A DNA stretch of 47,323 nt from Sulfurirhabdus sp043759595 (GTDB lineage: Bacteria > Pseudomonadota > Gammaproteobacteria > Burkholderiales > SMCO01): assembly GCA_043759595.1 (NCBI GenBank), contig JAYVLG010000071.1, positions 1-47,323 on the forward strand. The letters run 5' to 3'. The notes beneath the pieces were generated by a model. That model saw only the letters and a list, made by a program, of their open reading frames with translations, was not told the origin of the DNA and did no database searches. The position numbers and the translations under genes are program-made. This document shows, one piece after another, positions 24,132 through 31,553 of the stretch (position 1 is the first letter of the stretch; each line of letters begins with the position of its first letter).

Positions 24132-24210
24132 CTCTCATCCGGAAACAACTGCCCCCCTCCCTTTGATGTGGGAGGGCCAGGGAGGGGTATAGCGTTTCCG
24201 GATGAGAACT
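24131..24210. mobile_element. 80-bp palindromic element between mltA and tonB
   Basis: The outer arms GCTCTCATCCGGAAAC (24131-24146) and GTTTCCGGATGAGAACT (24194-24210) are inverted. They enclose a family-2 style core with CCCTCC...GGAGGG. The element fits exactly between the stops of two convergent genes and may act as their terminator. Its arms match the outer pair at 17059-17201. Confidence 0.8.
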
Positions 24211-24212
24211 CA

Positions 24213-24983
24213 TTAATTTTCAGGTTTCAATGGAATACGGAGAATTTTTCTGTCTGGGATTGGCACTTCGTATCGCACTCGTACCATGAAACGGCTTTTC
24301 ACCTCTCTGCCTTCCCGTTTGGCAGGGACAAATCGCGCATTGCGGAAAGCGGCTATCGCAGACTCTTCAAAATAGCCTTCCGGAATAGCATCCACCACGG
24401 AAACATCTTTTACCACCCCCAGCTCATCAATCAAAATAAGCAAAGTTACATCACCTTCAATATTGGCAGCGCTGGCATCTTCAGGATATTCAGGGTTGAT
24501 CGATTGCAACGGCTTGGGTTGTTCATCCAGCTGTTTTGCAGGATAGTAAGTCGGGTCTTCCATTAACGGAATATCAAGCGCAGGCAGGCCAGACTTTTGC
24601 TCACTCAGCACACTGTCGCTTTGTTTTTGCTCAGTATCATCCGATGTCAGTTTTTGAGGTGGCGCAATGGCAGGTTGCGGCTCTTGCACAGGCTCGGGTT
24701 TAGCCTGTTTTACCGGCTCTGCAGTCGGCAAGCTTTTCTCTTTGGCAACCGTTTCTTTTTTTATTTCCACTACTTCTTTTAATAGCGCAGGGGCTGGTTT
24801 GGCATGAGGCTTTACCCCTTCCAGACGCGCTTCAATCACTACTTGTCTGGGCCTGTTTGCTCCGCCTGGTTTGACCTTTATGCCATAAATAATACCCAGA
24901 TGAATGACAAGAGAAAGCACTAATGCCAGCGCAATGCGCTGGATAGTTACCCGACTGATTTTGGTGCAAGCAAAAGCACTCAT
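24213..24983 (-). CDS. tonB: TonB family energy transducer
   Basis: TonB spans the periplasm and passes proton-motive force to outer-membrane receptors. The 256-aa protein has a short cytoplasmic N-terminus, one membrane anchor at about residues 16-36 (IALALVLSLVIHLGIIYGI) and a long Lys/Pro/Glu-rich linker. The C-terminal domain begins near NPEYPEDASAANIEGDVTL and ends IAAFRNARFVPAKREGREV plus a terminal beta strand. No exbB, exbD or TonB-dependent receptor gene is nearby, so this is an orphan copy and its ExbBD partner must be elsewhere. It may also be a TonB-like protein with another periplasmic role. Confidence 0.85.
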   Translation of the reverse strand: MSAFACTKISRVTIQRIALALVLSLVIHLGIIYGIKVKPGGANRPRQVVIEARLEGVKPHAKPAPALLKEVVEIKKETVAKEKSLPTAEPVKQAKPEPVQEPQPAIAPPQKLTSDDTEQKQSDSVLSEQKSGLPALDIPLMEDPTYYPAKQLDEQPKPLQSINPEYPEDASAANIEGDVTLLILIDELGVVKDVSVVDAIPEGYFEESAIAAFRNARFVPAKREGREVKSRFMVRVRYEVPIPDRKILRIPLKPEN

Positions 24984-25126
24984 CAGAATGATACATCACG
25001 CAATATTGTCAGCCAGCCGATCATCGGCAAGTACGCCTGTTCACCCAACATATAATCGCATCACATTCAGTGTTATGATTTACAAAAATAATAAAAACCT
25101 TCTCACATTGACTCGGAAAACCAGAA

Positions 25127-25915
25127 ATGAAAACACCCATGCTTGCTTTATTTTTTGCGTTCGCCTGCCAAAACGTATTGGCCAGTGATACCGTTACACT
25201 CAAAAAAATTTCCATCCAGTCCGGCGATGTTGAGGTGCCTGCCGAAATTGCAGTACCAAAAGGTAATGGCCCCTTTCCGCCGGTATTATACATCCATGCC
25301 AAGCGTGGGTATGACGAAGTCGATCAGCGGCATATCACCACACTGGCAGAACAGGGATTTCTGGTACTGGCTCCCGATTGGCAGAGCGGTCGATTTATCG
25401 AACGCTGGCCTTCTGAACATAACCCCGCAACCGAAAACGATGTGGAAGCCGCATTAAACGCCCTCCAGAAACTGCCTGATGCCTGCAAAATTCCCGTGGG
25501 CTATGTTGGCTACTCCCGTGGCGGCTATTATTCTATACGGCTTGCCGCGAAGCGTGGCAAAGATATTGCCGCAATTGCCAACTACGCCGGCCATATGCAA
25601 AACCCCAACGCACCAGAACCGGAACAACTTTTCAGCATAGCGCCGGAGATTGCCCAGATCACCACCCCCATGCTGTTTTTAATCGGCGAACAGGATTTTG
25701 AATTGCGCCGCATGAATGGCGGGCGTGCTTTTTATGCACTATACGAACGCGGGGTGCCTGTAGAAATGCAATATTATCCTTTGGCGCGTCGCGCTTTTGA
25801 TTTCCGTAACGATCAAAGCCCGGAAGAAAAAATTGCGACCAAGCATGCTCGGGAACGGGTTAAGGCGTGGCTTCTGAAATATATGAAAGTGGATAAGAAC
25901 GGGAAGTGCGGCTGA
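25127..25915 (+). CDS. Exported dienelactone hydrolase family protein
   Basis: The 262-aa alpha/beta hydrolase has an N-terminal signal peptide (MLALFFAFACQNVLA, cut before SDT). The fold is shown by PPVLYIHAKRGYDEVDQRHI, FLVLAPDWQSGR, the nucleophile elbow GYSRGGYYSIRLAAK, and MLFLIGEQDFELR. Classical dienelactone hydrolases use Cys at the elbow; here it is Ser, so esterase or peptidase activity is more likely than dienelactone hydrolysis. A late His is not clearly identifiable in the usual context. It stands alone on the plus strand, divergent from tonB, and the repeat-rich accessory block starts after it. Confidence 0.75.
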   Translation: MKTPMLALFFAFACQNVLASDTVTLKKISIQSGDVEVPAEIAVPKGNGPFPPVLYIHAKRGYDEVDQRHITTLAEQGFLVLAPDWQSGRFIERWPSEHNPATENDVEAALNALQKLPDACKIPVGYVGYSRGGYYSIRLAAKRGKDIAAIANYAGHMQNPNAPEPEQLFSIAPEIAQITTPMLFLIGEQDFELRRMNGGRAFYALYERGVPVEMQYYPLARRAFDFRNDQSPEEKIATKHARERVKAWLLKYMKVDKNGKCG

Positions 25916-25969
25916 GTATTTTTCCGGTCACTATGCGCCAATAAGTGCATTGTGCTGATAGGTGTGTAG

Positions 25970-26130
25970 AAAGAAATACACGCCTATTCACACAAATTAG
26001 TTCACCGCAGAGGCGCGGAGGGAAAAGCGGTTTCGAGGTGCTTCAGGTTGCGTATGGTGGTCGTTAATGCGCCGAATAACGGTCAATGCACTTCGCTTAT
26101 TGACACCCTACAACACGCCTTGCATGCGTT
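25970..26130 (+). repeat. Direct repeat copy A, left of the nucleotidyltransferase gene
   Basis: The stretch AAAGAAATACACG...TATTCACACAAA...TAGTTCACCGCAGAG, then TTTCGAGGTGC and CTTCGCTTATTGACACCC, recurs at 27378-27550. It includes a family-1 copy (26001-26021) and a worn REP-like palindrome (about 26080-26110). No gene is supported between 25916 and 26279. Confidence 0.8.
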
Positions 26131-26194
26131 GCAAGTCAGTAAGGCTCTTGGCGACGCAGCAGCCATCCAGAATTTAAGTTCAATCATCTCAATT

Positions 26195-26275
26195 GTTGGT
26201 TATACTAATTTACAGTGTTTGCTAGTATAACCAACATAATCAGTTATACTATAATTGTTCTATTGTTAGTATAAC
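26195..26275 (+). promoter_or_regulatory. Four-half-site operator ahead of the nucleotidyltransferase gene
   Basis: Four copies of GTTATACTA or its inverse TAGTATAAC lie at 26199-26207, 26223-26231, 26243-26251 and 26267-26275. The first two form a perfect 13-bp inverted repeat (26195-26207 with 26223-26235); the second pair repeats the layout. A TATAAT-like hexamer (26250-26255) lies within. The last half-site ends four bases before the ATG. This is the design of a tightly repressed promoter. Confidence 0.75.
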
Positions 26276-26279
26276 CATC

Positions 26280-27341
26280 ATGAACCTTTACACGGAATTA
26301 ACCAATACGGCACAAACCGCCTATGCGCAACTTGTTGATGCGGCATTGTCTGCAGAGCATTTACGCTCGGTTGCAGACCTTTCTGGCTCCTTTGCGGCAA
26401 AGACGGTCAAGGGGCACAAATATTGGTACTACCAGTACACCGAGCCGTCAGGGAAGTTGCGGCAAGTTTTCGTAGGACCGGACAATGACGGGGTTAGAGC
26501 ACTGATCGAGCGCAAAATACAACCCGCTTCCACTAAAGCGCTTGAACCACTTGCGCGTTCGGCTGAAGCCCTAGGTTGCGCCCCCGTGCTACCGCGCCAT
26601 TTCAGAGTAGTACGCCGTCTGGCGGAGTACGGTTTTTTCCAAGCCGGAGGCGTGTTGATTGGCACGCACGCCTTTCTGGCATACGGCAACATGCTGGGGG
26701 TGCAATGGGGCGACGCTTCGCGCACGCAGGACATTGACTTCGCCCATGCAGGCAAGAGCTTGTCCCTCGCCTTACCTTCGAACATCGAGGTGCAAACGCA
26801 TGACGCCATTCAATCTCTGCGAATGGGCTTCCTGCCTATTTCCGGGCTATCCTCCAAGGCTGGTGGCACTTACCTCATTCCGCAAGAGCCAGGATTCAGG
26901 CTGGATTTTCTGACAACGCTTCATCGAGGCGGCGAAAAACCTTACGAACATAAACAATTGCACGTAACCCTGCAACCGCTCAAGTTCATGGAGTTCTCAC
27001 TTGAACAAGTGCAACAAACCGTATTGTTCTGCAACGAAGGCGCGGTGGTTGTCAATATACCGCACCCCCTTCGCTATGCCTTGCACAAAGCGCTGATATC
27101 TGGAGAACGCGAAGGTACATTTGCCGTAAAAGCTGGAAAGGATTTGCGGCAAGTGGCATCCCTGCTTTCTTTTTTCAAGGAACACAGAGCGTGGGAAATC
27201 GAAGAGATTTGGAATGACCTGATTACACGCGGCAAGGGATGGACAACCCGAGCGCACAGAGGGATTAAGGTGTTGGACAAAGGGTTCCCAGCGCTTTGTT
27301 TGCATGATTTGTTAAGATTCCCGGATGCTTCGACCAAGTAA
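26280..27341 (+). CDS. GSU2403-family nucleotidyltransferase-fold protein
   Basis: The 353-aa protein resembles the GSU2403 nucleotidyltransferase family (NTP_transf_8). The core is GGVLIGTHAFLAYGNMLGV followed by RTQDIDFAHAG, which gives the G-x-DxD arrangement of a Pol-beta-like active site. A third acidic position is plausible in GFRLDFLTTL. The N-terminal ~100 residues contain a basic segment, KGHKYWYYQYTEPSGKLRQV. Related nucleotidyltransferases serve as toxins or in stress systems, but no activity is known here. It has no Shine-Dalgarno, a multi-site operator directly upstream, and direct repeats on both sides, so it looks acquired. No typical antitoxin gene adjoins it. Confidence 0.8.
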   Translation: MNLYTELTNTAQTAYAQLVDAALSAEHLRSVADLSGSFAAKTVKGHKYWYYQYTEPSGKLRQVFVGPDNDGVRALIERKIQPASTKALEPLARSAEALGCAPVLPRHFRVVRRLAEYGFFQAGGVLIGTHAFLAYGNMLGVQWGDASRTQDIDFAHAGKSLSLALPSNIEVQTHDAIQSLRMGFLPISGLSSKAGGTYLIPQEPGFRLDFLTTLHRGGEKPYEHKQLHVTLQPLKFMEFSLEQVQQTVLFCNEGAVVVNIPHPLRYALHKALISGEREGTFAVKAGKDLRQVASLLSFFKEHRAWEIEEIWNDLITRGKGWTTRAHRGIKVLDKGFPALCLHDLLRFPDASTK

Positions 27342-27377
27342 ACGTTGAGATTTAATACCAGTTCAGAAATGCGTATA

Positions 27378-27550
27378 AAAGAAATACACGAGTATTCACA
27401 CAAAATAGTTCACCGCAGAGACGCGGAGGCGCAGAGGAAAAGGCTGTTTCGAGGTGCATCAACTCGCTTAGAGTGATCGATAAAGCAACGAATAAAACAT
27501 CCGGTGCAATGCGCTTCGCTTATTGACACCCTACAAGATGCCTTACGCGC
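27378..27550 (+). repeat. Direct repeat copy B, right of the nucleotidyltransferase gene
   Basis: This is the second copy of the stretch at 25970-26130, about 1.4 kb away, in the same orientation. It contains a complete family-1 copy (27409-27436) and a good REP-like palindrome, CCGGTGCAATGCGCTTCGCT then TATTGACACCC (27501-27532). Confidence 0.82.
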
Positions 27551-27635
27551 GCTATGGCTTACCCCGGCACTTTTAGCAAAATGGGCACGCTGTAAATAAA
27601 GTGGATGATACAAATCCAATTTAGAGGGAAACTAA

Positions 27636-28544
27636 TTGATCAATCTACGAACCACCGTATTTAACACATTGTTGCTTGCCATGTTTTGTCTGCCAATTAG
27701 CAGTTATGCCGCGACGGTGGGGCAACAATTCCGCGACATCATGGCGCAGATTGATGCCAAGTGTAAAAAAGAAAAACTCGGTCCATATCTTGACCCAAAT
27801 GAACCCCCACGCTCAGACAAACGCTCTGATGGTTCCTGCGAAATTCTCAAGGTCAAACCCGCCGACCCGCTGGCAACGGCAGAAGGGCGCTTTGCCTATT
27901 CCATCAAATTGCCACCGCCGCATGACAAGCCGAAAGTCGAATACCGGAAAGGCATGAGCGCGGAGACCTACTTTAAGGAGTTGTGCGCTAAAGAGGAGGG
28001 GGATTTTGTGTTCCGGGTGGTTGATGGAGTGGAGGGGATTACAATTATGCGGCCATTGCCGCAGGTAATCGGCATTCCTTTGTCGCAGGAGTCAGGGGGG
28101 CCAACCGTAGGTTCTTTTGTATCATCTATCAACGGAATATACAGATATGTTGATGCGGTTGAGCTTCTCGAAAACTCAAACACACAAACCCAACTAATTC
28201 ATTATAAAGTTGACCCGAAATTGCCGGTTAACAAACCGCCATACGGTAAGGCGAGTTATGCCATCAAAGAATCGCAAGCGCGCTATGGCTACACATTTCG
28301 AAATTCATTTCTGGAAAATAGAGAAATTGGAGTTGTGGGACAGGAATTAATTATTGCAGATCTGCAAACCAATGAGATTCTTGCATTTCGGCGTAGATTT
28401 TCACGATTAAATTTTATGGTTCGTAACTCTGTTCGACCTATGTTAGGCACACCTTGCAGATTAATACCTACCGAAAACTCAGATAACAGATTTGTCGCAA
28501 AAATTCTCAAACCTGCAAAACAAGCTAAAGGAGATCAGAAATGA
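27636..28544 (+). CDS. Exported protein of unknown function
   Basis: I do not recognise this 302-aa protein. It has a clear signal peptide (TVFNTLLLAMFCLPISSYA, cut before ATV), so it is probably periplasmic. The mature N-terminal part is charged and has a KKEKLGPYLDPNEPPRSDKR stretch. Later segments (RFAYSIKLPPPHDKPK, ELCAKEEGDFVFRVVDGVEG, IADLQTNEILAFRRRF) suggest a beta-rich domain. Five cysteines remain after the signal region, an even more oxidising-compartment look. The start is a TTG at 27636, six bases after AGAGGGAA. It lies in the repeat-bounded accessory block and overlaps a tiny ORF at its 3' end. Confidence 0.65.
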   Translation: MINLRTTVFNTLLLAMFCLPISSYAATVGQQFRDIMAQIDAKCKKEKLGPYLDPNEPPRSDKRSDGSCEILKVKPADPLATAEGRFAYSIKLPPPHDKPKVEYRKGMSAETYFKELCAKEEGDFVFRVVDGVEGITIMRPLPQVIGIPLSQESGGPTVGSFVSSINGIYRYVDAVELLENSNTQTQLIHYKVDPKLPVNKPPYGKASYAIKESQARYGYTFRNSFLENREIGVVGQELIIADLQTNEILAFRRRFSRLNFMVRNSVRPMLGTPCRLIPTENSDNRFVAKILKPAKQAKGDQK

Positions 28545-28645
28545 GCACAATTATTCAAACCTGGTATAACTTTGCTCTGCAACAGTTCGCGCAAGAGCGC
28601 AATAACCAAAGGGCATTGCGCCGCATGCAAGAGATGAGATGCTAA
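28541..28645 (+). CDS. 34-residue ORF coupled to the exported protein
   Basis: A 34-codon ORF starts at an ATG that overlaps the previous stop as ATGA, with AAAGGAGATCAGAA just upstream, an excellent ribosome-binding site. It begins MSTIIQTWYNFALQQFAQER and ends RRMQEMRC. The product would be a short basic amphipathic helix with aromatic residues near the N-terminus. The strong site and the coupling make translation likely; the function is unknown. Confidence 0.6.
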   Translation: MSTIIQTWYNFALQQFAQERNNQRALRRMQEMRC

Positions 28646-28722
28646 CGCCATTTCTGATTATCAACGCGCCCGACATCCAAGTGGCACCTATTTCCCACTG
28701 TCAATCTGTCACAACGTAACGG

Positions 28723-28881
28723 ATGAGTAAAGTAAGAGCCAGCCAGTGTGAACGGCGGTTTTGAGAGCGCTTAATCCGGGACGAAGAAGATTATCGGGCA
28801 CATATGAATTATGAGCATATCAATACGGTGAAGCGTGGTTTGGTTGGGCAGGTGATGGCGGCGCTAAGTTATACATACTAA
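28723..28881 (+). pseudogene. Remnant of a REP-associated tyrosine transposase (RAYT)
   Basis: Translated from 28765 the frame reads ERLIRDEEDYRAHMNYEHIN and then TVKRGLVGQVM, closely matching the C-terminal part of RAYT/IS200-like transposases (RDE-D--H--Y-H-NPVKHGL). Just upstream, in the same frame, CERRF is followed by TGA where RAYT proteins usually have Trp (RRFWE), so a nonsense change is present. The N-terminal two thirds with the HUH motif are missing. A REP-like palindrome follows directly. The rest of 28646-28975 holds only this, the palindrome and an inverted family-1 copy. Confidence 0.72.
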
Positions 28882-28963
28882 CATCCGGTGCAATGCCCTT
28901 CGGTTATTGCACCCTACACAACGCCTTGTTTTTTTCTCTGCGTCTCCGCGCCTCTGCGGTTAA
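28880..28963 (+). repeat. REP-like palindrome followed by inverted family-1 repeat
   Basis: GGTGCAAT (28887-28894) and ATTGCACC (28906-28913) form an 8-bp stem around an 11-nt loop. CCCTACAC and GCCTT follow as in the copies at 26080 and 27498. An inverted family-1 copy, starting CTCTGCGTCTCCGCGCCTCT, lies at 28936-28963 and closes the accessory block just before the methyltransferase stop. Confidence 0.82.
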
Positions 28964-28975
28964 AAAGGCATTTCT

Positions 28976-29581
28976 CTAGACACCTTTGCGCGCAACCATA
29001 TCCACTAATGCTGACATGCCGTGATGCTTGGTGCCTTCAGCTATAAACTCTTCATGCTCCTGTAAATGCAGGATTTCCATATCGGCAAAATAATCCTGCA
29101 ACATTTTCGGCGTGTACAGATTTTCTACCTGGCCAGGACCACCGGTATTATATTCCAGCTGTTTCGGGGTGTAACCTTGCAATATCAGCAAGCCGCCCGG
29201 CTTGAGTGCTTGCTTGATATGCTCGAACATTTTGGTGCGCTCTTCCTGGGACACAAACTGGATGAAAATGGCCACAATCACATCAAATCGGGCTTTTCCC
29301 CAATCCCAGGTGAGCAAATTCGCTTCTTCAAACTGGATATTTACACCCTTTTCGGCTGCCAGTTTTTTGGCTTTGGCTTGCCCGATGGGCGAAATATCCA
29401 CTGAAAGCACGTTCAGACCTTGCTGAGCGAGCCAGACGCCATTTCTTCCTTCACCATCGGCTACGGCCAGCACTTGCTGGCCCGCTTTTAACAGCGGCTT
29501 TTGTGCAGCAAGGAAAACATTGGGCTCCGTGCCGAAAATGTAGGATTCGCTATCGTAATGAGAGTCCCAAACGTCCCGCAT
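28976..29581 (-). CDS. Class I SAM-dependent methyltransferase (TehB-like)
   Basis: The 201-aa protein starts VWDSHYDSESYIFGTEPNVFL, a signature of a group related to TehB and thiopurine methyltransferases. SAM motif I reads VLAVADGEGRNGVWLAQQGL, with Asp in VLSVDISPIG as the ribose-binding acid. FDVIVAIFIQFVSQEER and ALKPGGLLILQGYTPKQLEY complete the fold. Such proteins can detoxify tellurite, selenite or thiols, but the substrate cannot be read from sequence. It lies downstream of dsbC on the same strand, 33 bases away, and GGAAAATGTC precedes the next codons at its start. Confidence 0.82.
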   Translation of the reverse strand: MRDVWDSHYDSESYIFGTEPNVFLAAQKPLLKAGQQVLAVADGEGRNGVWLAQQGLNVLSVDISPIGQAKAKKLAAEKGVNIQFEEANLLTWDWGKARFDVIVAIFIQFVSQEERTKMFEHIKQALKPGGLLILQGYTPKQLEYNTGGPGQVENLYTPKMLQDYFADMEILHLQEHEEFIAEGTKHHGMSALVDMVARKGV

Positions 29582-29614
29582 GACATTTTCCTTTAAACAT
29601 TTATAGCTGCATTT

Positions 29615-30331
29615 TTATTTAGCCGGAGGAACATTCAGCATTTTTTCCAGCTCGGCTGCGGGTACGGCCCCAGGAACCAGACGACCACTTTCAAAGATAA
29701 TTGTCGGCGTGCCATTGATGTTGAATTTTTTACCCAACTCAGCCAGCTGTGCCAATGGTGTTTCGCATGTGCCCGCATTTTTTGGTTCAATACCCTTGAG
29801 CATGAAATCATTCCATGCCTTGGCTCGATCAGGCGCACACCAGATTATTTTGGATTTTTCAGCCGCATTGGGATGCAAACTGGCGATTGGATACAGGAAA
29901 GTATAGATAGTGACGTTATTCACACTTTCCAGTTCATGTTCCAGTTTTTTACAGAAGGGGCACTCAGGGTCAGAAAACACCACCATTTTGCGCTTGCCAT
30001 CACCTTTAACCATTTTAATGGCCTGTTCGAAGGGTAATGCACTGAAGTTCACTTTAAACAGTTCACGCATCCGGGCTTCTGTTATGTTGCGCTGGGTTTT
30101 TGCTTCTACCAGCGTGCCAACGAAAAGATAGTCTGCTTTTTCATCGGCATAGAGCATCTGACCATCCATCACTACTTCATAAATACCTTTCACTGGTGTT
30201 TTGGCTACACTTTTAACATTCGCACCTGCAAAACGCTCTTGCAAGTTCTTTTTGATGGCCGCTTCATCAGCTTGAGCTGAACAGGCCAGTAAGAAAACGG
30301 GTAGTGCAATGGCTAATAATTTTTTAAGCAT
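29615..30331 (-). CDS. dsbC: Thiol:disulfide interchange protein DsbC
   Basis: DsbC is a periplasmic disulfide isomerase kept reduced by DsbD. The 238-aa precursor has a signal peptide (MLKKLLAIALPVFLLACSAQA). A dimerisation domain follows (QERFAGANVKSVAKTPVKGI), then a thioredoxin domain with active site CPFC in VVFSDPECPFCKKLEHEL and the cis-proline loop INGTPTIIF. The sequence LLAC in the signal is also compatible with a lipobox, so membrane attachment is possible. The CPFC pair differs from CGYC of E. coli. LptD and SurA, whose pathway depends on correct disulfides, are encoded 6 kb away. Confidence 0.9.
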   Translation of the reverse strand: MLKKLLAIALPVFLLACSAQADEAAIKKNLQERFAGANVKSVAKTPVKGIYEVVMDGQMLYADEKADYLFVGTLVEAKTQRNITEARMRELFKVNFSALPFEQAIKMVKGDGKRKMVVFSDPECPFCKKLEHELESVNNVTIYTFLYPIASLHPNAAEKSKIIWCAPDRAKAWNDFMLKGIEPKNAGTCETPLAQLAELGKKFNINGTPTIIFESGRLVPGAVPAAELEKMLNVPPAK

Positions 30332-30368
30332 GAAATTTCCTAAATATTAATGATGCATGTAAAAGAAG

Positions 30369-31553
30369 TTAATTCAGGGCGTGGCGCACGAGCTGATTTT
30401 TGATCCATCCCTGTTTGTTCGTCAGTTTCAATCCAACATTCCGCACTTGCCTCAGCAAGTCACTTTCATTATTAAACAGTTTTTGCAATCCATCAGTGAC
30501 TAGTTGCATCGCTAAAATATCTTCTTTACGTACGCGATCGTAACGCCTCAACAACTGATAATTTCCGCAATCGTGTTGCGGACCACGATCAAGCAGCACT
30601 TCTGCCAGTTTCTGCGCGTCATGAAACCCCAGATTGACGCCTTGCCCGGCCAGCGGATGTACATTGTGGGCAGCGTCGCCTATCAATGCAATGCGTGGTT
30701 TGACTAAAGAATCTAATCGTAACAGTCGCAGCGGGAATGCAGCGGGCGGTGTCACCAGTTGCATGCTCCCCAAGGCGCTATTACCCGCTTCACGCACCGC
30801 ATTGCAGAATTCACCTTCAGGCAACACCATCATTGCTTGTGCAGACTCATCCCGAGTAGACCAGACTATGGAGATTTGGTTCTCTGGCAGCGGCAACCAT
30901 GCTAACACACCGTCGGGACGAAACCATTGCCGGGCGATATTTCCATGATGTTTTTCTGTGGCAAAGTTGGCCACTACGCCCATCTGTTGATAAGGCTTGG
31001 GCTTGGCTTCGATGCCCGCTTGAGTGCGCACCCAGGAGTTTGCTCCGTCTGCCGCCACAATTAAATTGGCTTTCAGACTGGTTCCATCCTGCAACTGGAG
31101 GGTTGCAAAATCCTCATTGATCTCAAGTGATTCGCAGTTTGCCGGACAAAAAATACGGAGGTTTTCCTGCTCTGCCAGTGCTTGCCATAGTGACTGCTGC
31201 AGCAAACGGCTTTCCAGTATGAATGCCAGTTCCGGCATACCTGCTTCGTAAGCGCTGAAATCTAATTGTGCTGAGGCCGCATCGCCGCGAATATGCATGT
31301 CGTAAACAGGTGCTACGCGATTAGCATCCAGTGTTTGCCAGATAGCCAACTGGGAAAGAAACTTTACATTCCCCGGGCTGATGGCATAAATCCGGCTGTC
31401 CCAGCTTCCATCGTTGGGTGGCTGTTGAGGAACCTGATTTTCGATCAAGGCCAGCTTGAGGCCGCTGCCTTTTAAAGAACGGGCAAAAGCTGCCCCTACT
31501 AACCCAGCGCCCACTATGATGATGTCAAATTCCATCTCGCCGTCCGCGCTCAT
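30369..31553 (-). CDS. Ubiquinone biosynthesis FAD monooxygenase (UbiI/UbiF-like)
   Basis: This 394-aa flavoprotein belongs to the UbiH/Coq6 hydroxylase group. The FAD dinucleotide motif is IIIVGAGLVGAAFARSLKG, DSRIYAISPGNVKFL is the family DxR-type segment, and GDAAHNVHPLAGQGVNLGF binds FAD near the C-terminus. It follows ubiH with a four-base ATGA overlap, the same arrangement as ubiH-ubiI in E. coli. Which ring carbon it hydroxylates is not certain; C5 (UbiI) is the likely position because Coq7 is present for C6. A second ATG at 31535 (MEFDIIIVG) is also plausible. Confidence 0.88.
   Translation of the reverse strand: MSADGEMEFDIIIVGAGLVGAAFARSLKGSGLKLALIENQVPQQPPNDGSWDSRIYAISPGNVKFLSQLAIWQTLDANRVAPVYDMHIRGDAASAQLDFSAYEAGMPELAFILESRLLQQSLWQALAEQENLRIFCPANCESLEINEDFATLQLQDGTSLKANLIVAADGANSWVRTQAGIEAKPKPYQQMGVVANFATEKHHGNIARQWFRPDGVLAWLPLPENQISIVWSTRDESAQAMMVLPEGEFCNAVREAGNSALGSMQLVTPPAAFPLRLLRLDSLVKPRIALIGDAAHNVHPLAGQGVNLGFHDAQKLAEVLLDRGPQHDCGNYQLLRRYDRVRKEDILAMQLVTDGLQKLFNNESDLLRQVRNVGLKLTNKQGWIKNQLVRHALN

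Noticed and set aside
10559..28963. Repeated CACCGCAGAGGCGCGGAGG units as a CRISPR array
   Set aside because: Copies are scattered over kilobases in both orientations, not regularly spaced, and no cas gene is present.
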